64,000 bases of DNA from Ilumatobacteraceae bacterium (GTDB lineage: Bacteria; Actinomycetota; Acidimicrobiia; Acidimicrobiales; Ilumatobacteraceae). The stretch spans positions 1 to 64,000 of the forward strand of contig JAJTFJ010000003.1 in the NCBI GenBank assembly GCA_021298435.1. The letters are read 5' to 3'. The notes under the pieces were generated by a model. It ran no database searches. It worked only from the letters and a program-made list of their open reading frames with translations, and was not told the DNA's origin. A program made the translations under genes and the position numbers. This document shows positions 55,312-64,000 of this stretch, one piece after another (the first letter of the stretch is position 1; each line of letters opens with the position of its first letter).

Positions 55312-56022
55312 ATGAATACGTCGGGGCGTCGTCGTCCTGGTCTCTTCGAGGGGCTCATCATCTGGCTCGGAATGTATCTGTGCGCCAATGTTGCACTGAT
55401 GGTGGCATTGGCTCTCACGGGCAGGGGAGATGTTGATCAAACTCAGATTCCCATCTGGGCAACTGCAGTCGCTGTGTCAGCAATGTGGTCGGTGTTGCTC
55501 TTTGCAGTCCCGCGATACCTGCCGTACGAAGAACGGTCAGCCACTCGATCATTGAGCAACTGGGTCTCAACCCGAGATATTGCCATTGGTGTCCCTCTCG
55601 GATTCGCCAGTCAATACATCTTGATGAACGTGGTGAATTGGCCACTGATGAAACTTTTCCCCGACTCGTTCTCCTTCGATGACATTTCACAACGAGCAAC
55701 AGACCTGACAAACACAGCGCCCGGTGCATGGGTTGTAGTTCTCGTTCTAGTCGTGGTCGTGGGAGCGCCCATCGTGGAAGAGATCGTGTATCGCGGTGCA
55801 GTACAGACACATTTACAGAGAACCGCGGGCACTGCAGTTGCTCTGATCGGCACATCAGTGATCTTTGCGGGAATTCACATGTCGCTCATTGAATTCCCTG
55901 GTCTCTTCGCATTTGCCTTGGTGCTGGGCTATTCCCGTCTGCGGTCTGCCACACTTGGTCTACCCATTGTGACGCACATGGCGTTTAACGCCGCAGGTTT
56001 AATACTTGTTCTCGTGAAGTAG
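55312..56022 (+). CDS. CPBP family intramembrane metalloprotease
   Basis: This 236-aa polytopic protein has about six or seven helices, with motif 1 E156-E157-x3-R161 (E-E-I-V-Y-R-G), motif 2 His189 (F-A-G-I-H-M), and a third motif, H-M-A-F-N. These are the marks of CAAX/bacteriocin-type proteases (CPBP). Targets are unknown. It lies in one run with DUF3499 and the large membrane protein. Confidence 0.85.
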   Translation: MNTSGRRRPGLFEGLIIWLGMYLCANVALMVALALTGRGDVDQTQIPIWATAVAVSAMWSVLLFAVPRYLPYEERSATRSLSNWVSTRDIAIGVPLGFASQYILMNVVNWPLMKLFPDSFSFDDISQRATDLTNTAPGAWVVVLVLVVVVGAPIVEEIVYRGAVQTHLQRTAGTAVALIGTSVIFAGIHMSLIEFPGLFAFALVLGYSRLRSATLGLPIVTHMAFNAAGLILVLVK

Positions 56023-56027
56023 GAAAT

Positions 56028-58490
56028 ATGAATAGCAACGAAGATGCCGCTGTCGTGGAGCGCCTTGACGAGTCAGTGGACAGTCCTGCAGGTGAGTCCG
56101 ATTGGGTTGCAACGTTTAAATCGATGAGCACAACGGCTGTTGTCCTCGGTGCAACGCTGATCATTCTTTCCATCCTTCATCCGGGTCTTGTGTTGCAGAA
56201 CAACACGCCGACTGGTGGCGATATGGGCGCGCATGTATGGGGTCCTGCGTATTTGCGTGATGTGTTGTTGCCGCACTGGCGTCTCACGGGTTGGAGCATG
56301 GATTGGTATTCGGGGCTTCCTGCGTACCGCTTCTACATGGTGGTGCCTGCGCTCGCCATTGTCTTTCTCGACATTGCACTGCCATATGGCATTGCATTCA
56401 AACTCATTGTTATTTCAGGGTTAGTGGCTTTTCCATTCTGTGTTCACTTCATGGGACGTATCGCCAAACTTGCGTATCCCATTCCAGAATTAATGGTGAT
56501 TGGTGCAACTCTGTTTTTGCTTGATGAAAGCTTCACTATTTACGGTGGCAACATCCCGTCAACGATGGCGGGAGAGTTTTCGCACTCCATTGCACTCGCA
56601 TTCGCCATGGTGGGTCTTGGCTTCTTTGCACGAGTAATGGACGATGGGAAACACCGCGCATGGGCGGCGATTTTCATTGCTCTCTCTGCACTGAGTCATG
56701 GCATCGTGTTGATGTTCGTCTTCGGTGGCGCCGTGGTGATGATGTTGATGAAGCCTGATCGTCAGCGACTGCGTGCTGGTGCAATCACCATTGGCTGCGC
56801 CATTTTGTTGTCGGCTTTTTGGGTGGTCCCATTCCTTGGTGGTCATGCCTTTATGACGGATATGAAATACGGGTCAGAACCCGGTGGCGGCTCTTTCTCT
56901 TCTATGTGGGAGATGTACTTCCCCTTGAATCCAATCTGGGATGTATTGATCATGGCGCTTGCCATTGCCGGTTTTGCAGGTTCGCTTGCTCGCAGGCGCG
57001 TCATGGGAATCTGGATGGGTGTCTACATCGTCATATTGATGGTGGGCGTGAAAGTTGCCCAGGGTGGACTCCCCGTCATTGGTTTGCTGTGGAATCCCCG
57101 CATTCTTCCGTTCATCTATCTCTTGCGATACATGTTGGCCGCGATCGGTGTCTATGAAGTCGCGATGTATCTCTTGCGAGTCATTGCATTAGAGCGTGGC
57201 AGAGAGAATGTGTCGTCAACGCCTCGCACTTCAGTGGGAACATCGATTCTCTGGGTGATGACCTTGTTCTGTTTGGTGGTCATCGGTGTTCGGTATCAAG
57301 CATTGCCATTTGCAAAACTGACATCGGACGGCACCACAACCAGTTACGCATGGGGGCCTGTGAAGTTCCCTGCTGCTCGAGCCTTTAGCGACGGATGGGC
57401 GCGTTGGAACTTTGAGGGCTACGAGGGGAAAGCGTCGTACGGCGAATATCACGGCATCGTGAAAAAGATGGAGGAGTTGGGCAAGGACCCCGCTCACGGA
57501 TGTGGTCGTGCACTGTGGGAGAACAATTCTGATCTCAACAAGTACGGAACCACGATGGCGTTGATGTTGCTGCCGTTCTGGACCGATGGGTGCATTGGTT
57601 CAATGGAAGGGCTGTTCTTTGAAGCCGCGGGCACAACGCCGTATCACTTCATTGCAGCAGCAGCTCTTTCCAAACAAAGCAGCAATCCCGTGCGGGAACT
57701 TCGATACGACAACAATGACCCTGCGAAGGGTGTGAAGTACATGCGACTGCTGGGCATCCGTTATTACATGGCGTACACACCCGAGGCAGTGCAGAAAGCT
57801 GATACGCAAACTGAACTGACGAAGGTGGGCACGAGCGGTCCGTGGCATGTCTATGAGTTAGCGACAACTTCTTTGGTCGAACCACTGACAGTGCAGCCAG
57901 TTGTTGTCAATCCCCGTGAAGGTGATCCACGTGAACGGTGGCTAGAAATCGGAACCTCTTACTTCCAACATGAAGAAGAGTGGAACGCATTGCCGGTCGC
58001 AGATGGGCCGAAGGAATGGCAAGAAATTAATGTCGAAGCAGACATTGATCGAAAGATTGGTGAAGAAGGTCAGCCTGGCCGCCAAGTTGACATTGTCGTT
58101 CCCACGGAGACCATCAATAAGACAGCAATCGAGCCAACAAAGGTGTCGAACGTGGTCATCGGGACAGAGTCGGTTTCTTTCTCTGTCGACAAAATAGGTA
58201 CTCCTGTACTTGTCAAGGTGAGCTACTTTCCGAACTGGAAAGTGAAGGGTGCACAAGCGGTGCATCGAGCAGCACCAAACATGATGGTTGTTGTACCTAC
58301 TAATACGAACGTTTCGCTCTCATATGAACCATCGCGGCTTGATCGTTCGTCGTATTTGTTGACGTTCTTAGGCCTTGTGCTTGTTGTCTTTATGTTCCGT
58401 CGTCGGGTTCGTTATGGAACTGCAATGCCACCAAGCGTTTCGGAAGGGTCATCCGTCGCTGAAGCAGACACAGATAACCTCTCATCTTGA
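56028..58490 (+). CDS. Large polytopic membrane protein, GT-C-like
   Basis: This 820-aa protein has an N-terminal block of about ten to twelve helices (40-480) and an exported C-terminal part, then a final helix near 778-795. The first loop contains G-G-D-M-G-A-H, the position and composition expected of the catalytic Asp in GT-C glycosyltransferases. Relatives are often labelled PTPS-related membrane proteins. It may transfer a polyprenyl-linked sugar. GGAAAT precedes the ATG, and the stop overlaps the manB start (TGATG). Confidence 0.72.
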   Translation: MNSNEDAAVVERLDESVDSPAGESDWVATFKSMSTTAVVLGATLIILSILHPGLVLQNNTPTGGDMGAHVWGPAYLRDVLLPHWRLTGWSMDWYSGLPAYRFYMVVPALAIVFLDIALPYGIAFKLIVISGLVAFPFCVHFMGRIAKLAYPIPELMVIGATLFLLDESFTIYGGNIPSTMAGEFSHSIALAFAMVGLGFFARVMDDGKHRAWAAIFIALSALSHGIVLMFVFGGAVVMMLMKPDRQRLRAGAITIGCAILLSAFWVVPFLGGHAFMTDMKYGSEPGGGSFSSMWEMYFPLNPIWDVLIMALAIAGFAGSLARRRVMGIWMGVYIVILMVGVKVAQGGLPVIGLLWNPRILPFIYLLRYMLAAIGVYEVAMYLLRVIALERGRENVSSTPRTSVGTSILWVMTLFCLVVIGVRYQALPFAKLTSDGTTTSYAWGPVKFPAARAFSDGWARWNFEGYEGKASYGEYHGIVKKMEELGKDPAHGCGRALWENNSDLNKYGTTMALMLLPFWTDGCIGSMEGLFFEAAGTTPYHFIAAAALSKQSSNPVRELRYDNNDPAKGVKYMRLLGIRYYMAYTPEAVQKADTQTELTKVGTSGPWHVYELATTSLVEPLTVQPVVVNPREGDPRERWLEIGTSYFQHEEEWNALPVADGPKEWQEINVEADIDRKIGEEGQPGRQVDIVVPTETINKTAIEPTKVSNVVIGTESVSFSVDKIGTPVLVKVSYFPNWKVKGAQAVHRAAPNMMVVVPTNTNVSLSYEPSRLDRSSYLLTFLGLVLVVFMFRRRVRYGTAMPPSVSEGSSVAEADTDNLSS

Positions 58491-59857
58491 TGAGTACAGA
58501 CCCTGCGGTCCTTGACCACATAGTCAAGGCATATGACGTGCGGGGCACGACACCCGACCAAATGAACGATGACGTTGCGTTTGCGTTAGGTGTCGGTTTT
58601 GCAGAATTTGTTGATGCAACAACCATCTTGGTGGCTCGTGACATGCGAACAACGGGTGAATCCCTGACGGCAGCATTTGCCAATGGTGTGATGTCGCGAG
58701 GAAAGAACATCGTTGACCTTGGTCTTGCAAGTACAGATCTTGTTTATTTCGCAGCGGGTTCTCTTGACGCTCCCGGCGCGATGTTTACCGCATCGCATAA
58801 TCCGGCTCAATACAACGGCATCAAATTCTGTTTGTCGGGTGCTCGTCCTGTGGGAATCGACACCGGGTTGGCTGAGATTCGCGATACAGCAAAAGCAGTA
58901 CTTGCTGGAAAGGGACCACAACCTGTTGCTATGCCAGGCTCGCGCACTGAGCGCGACATGTTGGACGAGTTCGCAGACCATGTTGTGTCTTTCATCGACA
59001 TCAACAGCATCAAGCCAATGAAGATTGTGGCTGATACCGCCAACGGAATGGGCGGACTCATCGTCCCGATTGTCTTTGAGCGTTTGCCGATGATTGAGCT
59101 TGAAGTGATGTATCCAGAACTTGACGGAACATTCCCGAATCATCCGGCCGATCCGATTCAGCCTGCAAATCAACGTGACCTACAGGCCCGCGTTGTGAGC
59201 GGCGGATTTGATATTGGTCTTGCCTTTGATGGCGACGCAGATCGCGTATTTGTCGTTGACGAAAAAGGTCGCGGTTTGTCTGGTTCGACAACAACGGCAA
59301 TCTTGGCTGCTGGTGTACTGCGTGCGAACCCGGGTGCAACGGTGTTGTACAACCTGATTTGTTCTCGCAGTGTCCCCGAGGTCATTCGTGAAAATGGCGG
59401 CGTTCCCGTTCGCACAAAAGTGGGTCACAGCAACATCAAGCAAGTGATGGCGGAGACAGGTGCGGTCTTTGGTGGCGAGCACAGCGCGCACTATTACTTC
59501 CTCGACAATTACCGCGCCGACTCTGGCATCATCGCAACGATGTTCATGCTGCAGGAACTCTCTCGAGCCGACACCGTGTTGTCAACTCTTCGTCAGCCAT
59601 TCGAGCGCTATGAAGCAAGCGGCGAAATCAATACCAGTGTCCATGATGCCGACGTGGTGATGAAGGCTGTTGCTGAGCAGTACAAGTCGATGCCGCAGGA
59701 CTGGATTGATGGCCTTACTGTTGATTGTGGTGATTGGTGGTTTAACCTTCGACCATCAAATACCGAGCCGTTACTGCGACTCAATTTGGAAGCATCTACC
59801 CGCGATGACTGCGACAATCACGTTGCAGAAGTTCTCTCACTAGTGACATCGATCTGA
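58490..59857 (+). CDS. manB: Phosphomannomutase/phosphoglucomutase
   Basis: This 455-aa enzyme interconverts mannose-6-P and mannose-1-P. The phospho-serine site T-A-S-H-N-P is at 100-105 (Ser102), the metal loop D-G-D-A-D-R at 247-252, a sugar loop G-G-E-H-S-A, and the C-terminal phosphate loop R-P-S-N-T-E-P. It supplies GDP-mannose synthesis. I chose ATG 58490 over the TTG before it. Confidence 0.92.
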   Translation: MSTDPAVLDHIVKAYDVRGTTPDQMNDDVAFALGVGFAEFVDATTILVARDMRTTGESLTAAFANGVMSRGKNIVDLGLASTDLVYFAAGSLDAPGAMFTASHNPAQYNGIKFCLSGARPVGIDTGLAEIRDTAKAVLAGKGPQPVAMPGSRTERDMLDEFADHVVSFIDINSIKPMKIVADTANGMGGLIVPIVFERLPMIELEVMYPELDGTFPNHPADPIQPANQRDLQARVVSGGFDIGLAFDGDADRVFVVDEKGRGLSGSTTTAILAAGVLRANPGATVLYNLICSRSVPEVIRENGGVPVRTKVGHSNIKQVMAETGAVFGGEHSAHYYFLDNYRADSGIIATMFMLQELSRADTVLSTLRQPFERYEASGEINTSVHDADVVMKAVAEQYKSMPQDWIDGLTVDCGDWWFNLRPSNTEPLLRLNLEASTRDDCDNHVAEVLSLVTSI

Positions 59858-59858
59858 C

Positions 59859-60116
59859 ATGAATAACAACGACAAGGACTCTCTCTTGAATATTGACCCT
59901 GCACTTCTCACCATCCTCGCTTGTCCAGAAGACAAGGGCCCGTTGTGGTTTGTTGAATCAGAGAATCTCTTGTTCAACCCACGACTGCAGCGTTCGTATC
60001 CAGTGATTGACGGCATCCCCGTCATGTTGATTCAAGAATCAAGCGCAATCACTGACTCAGAAGCTCAACGTTTGCAAGGGATCATCTCTTCTCAGGGTCT
60101 CAATCCCACCTTCTAG
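59859..60116 (+). CDS. Trm112-like small protein
   Basis: This 85-aa protein has L-A-C-P-E-D-K-G-P-L followed by Y-P-V-I-D-G-I-P-V-M-L, the Trm112/UPF0434 pattern. Only the first cysteine of the usual zinc pairs is present, so zinc binding may be lost. Trm112 proteins activate methyltransferases; the partner here is unknown. The gene starts one base after the manB stop, a linkage conserved in actinobacteria. Confidence 0.85.
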   Translation: MNNNDKDSLLNIDPALLTILACPEDKGPLWFVESENLLFNPRLQRSYPVIDGIPVMLIQESSAITDSEAQRLQGIISSQGLNPTF

Positions 60117-60234
60117 CCCCCAAAATTGGCTAGGGTGAGAACCCGATCGGGCTGTACAGAGCGGTGCCAGTTGGCCCCAGCCTTGATCGTTTCCATACTC
60201 AACACTGTTGTTGGGTTGACTCTAAGGAGCCCCT

Positions 60235-61683
<1,449 letters not shown>

Positions 61684-61700
61684 GAACTAGTTGTTCACAC

Positions 61701-61735
61701 AAAAGGCCCGGATGACTGAATCATCCGGGCCTTTT
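61701..61735. terminator. Bidirectional terminator between ahcY and yczE-like gene
   Basis: A perfect 15-bp stem (AAAAGGCCCGGATGA / TCATCCGGGCCTTTT) with loop CTGAA; A and T runs on either side allow termination from both directions. Confidence 0.95.
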
Positions 61736-61746
61736 GTATTTCTTCG

Positions 61747-62406
61747 TTACTGCTCGATTGCTTCGCCTTCTGCAGCGATGACTTGTGCGTTCGACATACG
61801 GAAAAGTTTCAATGTGATTTGTACAAGCGGCCCAATTCCGAAGGCAAAGACAAACGTGCCAAGGCCAATCTTCCCGCCAAGGAAGATTCCGATGATCATC
61901 ACAGTGACTTCAACGAGAGTGCGAGCGAGTCGAACGCTGATGCCAAAACGCATGTTGAGCCCCAGCATGAGACCATCACGTGGGCCTGAGCCCAATTCCG
62001 CGCCAATGTAAAAGCCAGATCCGGCTGCAATACAAATCATGCCTGTTGCCATAAAGACGAAACGAACAACCAGGTTGGACGTATCGGGCAAGAGACCTTC
62101 TGCGATGTTCTCGACGAGTCCAATCTGCACTGCGTTCAATACTGTGCCGATACCGGGTCGCAACCGCAAGGGAATCCACAGAAGCAGCACGGCGAACGCA
62201 ACGATGATGAGCACCGTGCCGAGGCCGAGGCCTGTGTGCTCGGAGATACCTGAGTGGAAAACGTCCCATGGAGGAACGCCGAGGCTTGATTTCACAAAAA
62301 AGGCGATTCCGATGCCGAAACATGCAAGGCCAGTCACACATCGCAGAAGGCGTTCTGCGGTTCGCTCACGAAGTGGGCGCGGCGTAACAGTGTGAGACGA
62401 GGACAT
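61747..62406 (-). CDS. YczE/YitT-like membrane protein
   Basis: This 219-aa protein has five hydrophobic segments. It has the family pattern G-I-G-I-A-F-F-V-K-S-S-L-G-V-P-P-W-D-V-F in the first helix/loop and G-S-G-P-R-D-G-L-M-L-G near residue 140. Function is unknown; transport has been suggested for related families. Its ATG overlaps that of the divergent ComF-like gene by two bases. Confidence 0.8.
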   Translation of the reverse strand: MSSSHTVTPRPLRERTAERLLRCVTGLACFGIGIAFFVKSSLGVPPWDVFHSGISEHTGLGLGTVLIIVAFAVLLLWIPLRLRPGIGTVLNAVQIGLVENIAEGLLPDTSNLVVRFVFMATGMICIAAGSGFYIGAELGSGPRDGLMLGLNMRFGISVRLARTLVEVTVMIIGIFLGGKIGLGTFVFAFGIGPLVQITLKLFRMSNAQVIAAEGEAIEQ

Positions 62407-62929
62407 GGAGATACACCGTACAGAAATCTTGCAAGCACGTAATGGTTCATTGTCGATTGTCCACTATGTGGGCTTGTTTGAACACGTGGGCAACGTGCGT
62501 CAGGCGATTCTGCAACTCAAATATCAAGAGAAGAAGCATTTGGCGAATGACTTGGCGTCATTGATGGTGGACGAACTAGATGGCCAGGACAGATGTGATG
62601 TTGTGACGTGGGCGCCGACGACTATGCATCGACGACACAAGCGTGGTTTCGATCAGTCAGAACTCATCGCACGTCATCTTGCTGCACATATAGGAGCTCG
62701 ACATGCGCGACTGCTGCGTCGCGATAATGAGGGGCGTCAAACGGGGAGTAGTCGAACGGAACGATTATCGCGTCCATCGTTTGTCTCGCGGCCAGGGTTG
62801 CACGGCAAGTGCATCTGGGTGATTGATGATGTCATGACGACGGGGGCAACACTGCGTGCGTGTGCTGAAGCGTTAGTCAGCGGTGGTGCTGCTCAGGTGG
62901 TATGCATCGCAGCGAGTTGGGTGAAGTAG
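62405..62929 (+). CDS. ComF-like phosphoribosyltransferase
   Basis: This 174-aa protein has the PRPP-binding motif V-I-D-D-V-M-T-T-G-A-T at 139-149 and the C-terminal half of ComF; the N-terminal zinc ribbon of typical ComF is absent. ComF proteins support natural transformation or nucleotide salvage. The annotated ATG shares two bases with the divergent start, so a later start cannot be excluded. It abuts the convergent HAD gene. Confidence 0.8.
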   Translation: MEIHRTEILQARNGSLSIVHYVGLFEHVGNVRQAILQLKYQEKKHLANDLASLMVDELDGQDRCDVVTWAPTTMHRRHKRGFDQSELIARHLAAHIGARHARLLRRDNEGRQTGSSRTERLSRPSFVSRPGLHGKCIWVIDDVMTTGATLRACAEALVSGGAAQVVCIAASWVK

Positions 62930-63574
62930 CTACAGCAATCCACTGAGAGCGCGAGCTGCTGCAATGGCGCCACTGGCATCTTCTTCGACCCACACTCCGT
63001 GCATGCCAAGTGCCGAAGCTGCATCAACGTTTGCGCGAAGGTCATCAAGGAAAGCGGTGCGATTGGGAGTGGCGCCGATGCGATCCATGGTCAAGTGGTA
63101 GATATCGGGGTTTGGCTTGCGCATCTTGACTTCGTGGCTGTCAACAATGGCGTCGAAGACGGTTTCAAAATCCATCAGGGGCCACCACATCTCGCGGAAC
63201 TCCTTCACGTTGTTCGTCAAAATGGCAATGGGGAGTCCGGCTGATTTCAGGTCATGGATGAATGCAACCATCTCGTCATTGAGTTGAAAATTGAATGCAC
63301 CGCCACCAGTGGTAGGTGCGGGTGCAGTGGCAACAATGCCGGCGGCATCGAGCATGTCTTTTGTGAGAGCGCGGCACTCGGCCATGGTGATCTCGCCGCG
63401 TTCTAATCGATGCCACTGGTGATCGGTATCGAGATGGTGTGGGCCCATCACAATCTCGGCGACAACAGCAGGGTCATGGTCGGGGTAGCGCCGTGTGAAG
63501 TCTCGGGGCCCTCCGTTCTTCATAATGACCCCACCAAGGTCAAAGATCACGGCATCGACTGTTCTCTGGCTCAT
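62930..63574 (-). CDS. HAD-superfamily hydrolase
   Basis: This ~214-aa protein has the nucleophile in I-F-D12-L-G-G-V, motif II I-L-T-N-N, motif III lysine in M-R-K-P-N-P-D-I-Y, and motif IV F-L-D-D. This resembles HAD-IA phosphatases, including epoxide-hydrolase-like members. The substrate is unknown. ATG 63574 is preferred to the longer frame that would approach secA. Confidence 0.85.
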   Translation of the reverse strand: MSQRTVDAVIFDLGGVIMKNGGPRDFTRRYPDHDPAVVAEIVMGPHHLDTDHQWHRLERGEITMAECRALTKDMLDAAGIVATAPAPTTGGGAFNFQLNDEMVAFIHDLKSAGLPIAILTNNVKEFREMWWPLMDFETVFDAIVDSHEVKMRKPNPDIYHLTMDRIGATPNRTAFLDDLRANVDAASALGMHGVWVEEDASGAIAAARALSGLL

Positions 63575-63650
63575 AATTGGCAGTCTTATCGTCTTCTTAT
63601 GGTTCCTGCGAACTGGCTCAGAGGGGTCCACAGATAGGCTTAGCGGTCAC

Positions 63651-64000
63651 ATGAAAGTTCTCGACCGCGTCCTCAGGGCTGGCGATGGCAAGCGGGTCAA
63701 GGCCCTGCAGAGCCTCGTTCCCGAAATCAATGCTCTTGCTCCCGCCATGGAGGCTCTCTCCGATGACGCCCTCAAAGGCAAGACCGTTGAGTTCCGTGAG
63801 CGTTTAGCCAAAGGCGAGACCCTTGACGACATCTTGGTGGAAGCGTTCGCCGTTGTTCGCGAAGCCTCTTTCCGTGTTATTGGTCAGCGTCATTTCGATG
63901 TGCAGTTGATGGGTGGTGCCGCCCTGCATTTTGGTTGGGTCGCAGAAATGAAGACTGGTGAAGGAAAGACCCTTGTGTCGACACTTCCGGCGTACCTGAA
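63651..64000 (+). CDS. secA: Preprotein translocase ATPase SecA (3' end outside window)
   Basis: Only the first ~116 residues are visible: [10 protein letters not shown], the helical N-terminus, then [10 protein letters not shown] and Walker [10 protein letters not shown] at 99-107. These are diagnostic for SecA, which drives protein export through SecYEG. The frame is open to the window edge. TAGGCT lies ten bases before the ATG. Confidence 0.95.
   Translation, partial: MKVLDRVLRAGDGKRVKALQSLVPEINALAPAMEALSDDALKGKTVEFRERLAKGETLDDILVEAFAVVREASFRVIGQRHFDVQLMGGAALHFGWVAEMKTGEGKTLVSTLPAYL

Noticed and set aside
60121..60234. Possible SAH riboswitch before ahcY
   Set aside because: The conserved riboswitch core and pseudoknot partner are not recognisable; only a good Shine-Dalgarno sequence is seen.

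Overview
The window is a gene-dense stretch (about 94% coding, GC near the low fifties) of an actinobacterial chromosome with no phage, IS, CRISPR or rRNA. Four things point to Actinobacteriota: F420 biosynthesis genes (cofC/fbiD, cofD/fbiA, cofE/fbiB-N), a pafBC pair, an imuA'-imuB-dnaE2 mutasome cassette, and actinobacterial orphan families (DUF3039, DUF3499, DUF4031, DUF5719). The modest GC, very short intergenic gaps, many overlapping stop codons and Thr-rich 'TTTT' surface tails suggest a streamlined aquatic member of Acidimicrobiia (Ilumatobacter-like). That placement is inference.

Layout. 1-8.7 kb: end of a VOC protein, an Fe-S PD-(D/E)XK nuclease, tRNA-Leu(UAA), a SipW-like signal peptidase with its TasA-like substrate and a NarL-type two-component system; then an enolase-superfamily racemase/OSBS with an M20 hydrolase, and argG. 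8.7-19 kb: a GT2, an L,D-transpeptidase, DUF305, bioY, TetR, pgi, pafBC, a DnaQ-like exonuclease and a PIN-PhoH protein. 19-20 kb: HU followed by a separate Lys/Ala-rich H1-like protein. 20-27 kb: a TIGR03084 protein, a PIG-L deacetylase, cofC, gpsA, MOSC, rnhB and an acyl-CoA dehydrogenase. 27.9-33.8 kb: the SOS mutagenesis cassette with a Nudix gene inside it. 33.8-36.3 kb: small actinobacterial genes and a zinc-finger rhomboid. 36.3-47.5 kb: a polysaccharide region (GDP-fucose synthase, three GT4 enzymes, a sugar nucleotidyltransferase, an epimerase, GDP-mannose dehydratase, a flippase) interrupted by cofE-cofD. 48-60 kb: a conserved actinobacterial block (GT2-membrane giant, DUF5719, thioredoxin, ftsH, DUF3499, CAAX protease, large membrane protein, manB, Trm112-like). 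60-64 kb: ahcY, a YczE-like membrane protein, a ComF-like PRTase, a HAD hydrolase and the start of secA.

How the parts fit. pgi, manB, the sugar nucleotidyltransferase, gmd and the GDP-fucose synthase are consistent with a fructose-6-P to GDP-mannose to GDP-L-fucose route feeding the GT operons and flippase. The LexA-type boxes sit in both mutasome promoters. The two-component system shares a GTAC-repeat element with the TasA/SipW promoter.

The most useful new observation is a recurring promoter grammar. Some twenty genes have a TANNNT (or CANNNT) hexamer 6-8 nt before the start codon and no Shine-Dalgarno sequence, which implies widespread leaderless transcription. It helps decide starts and supports a 59-aa zinc-ribbon gene that is easy to miss.
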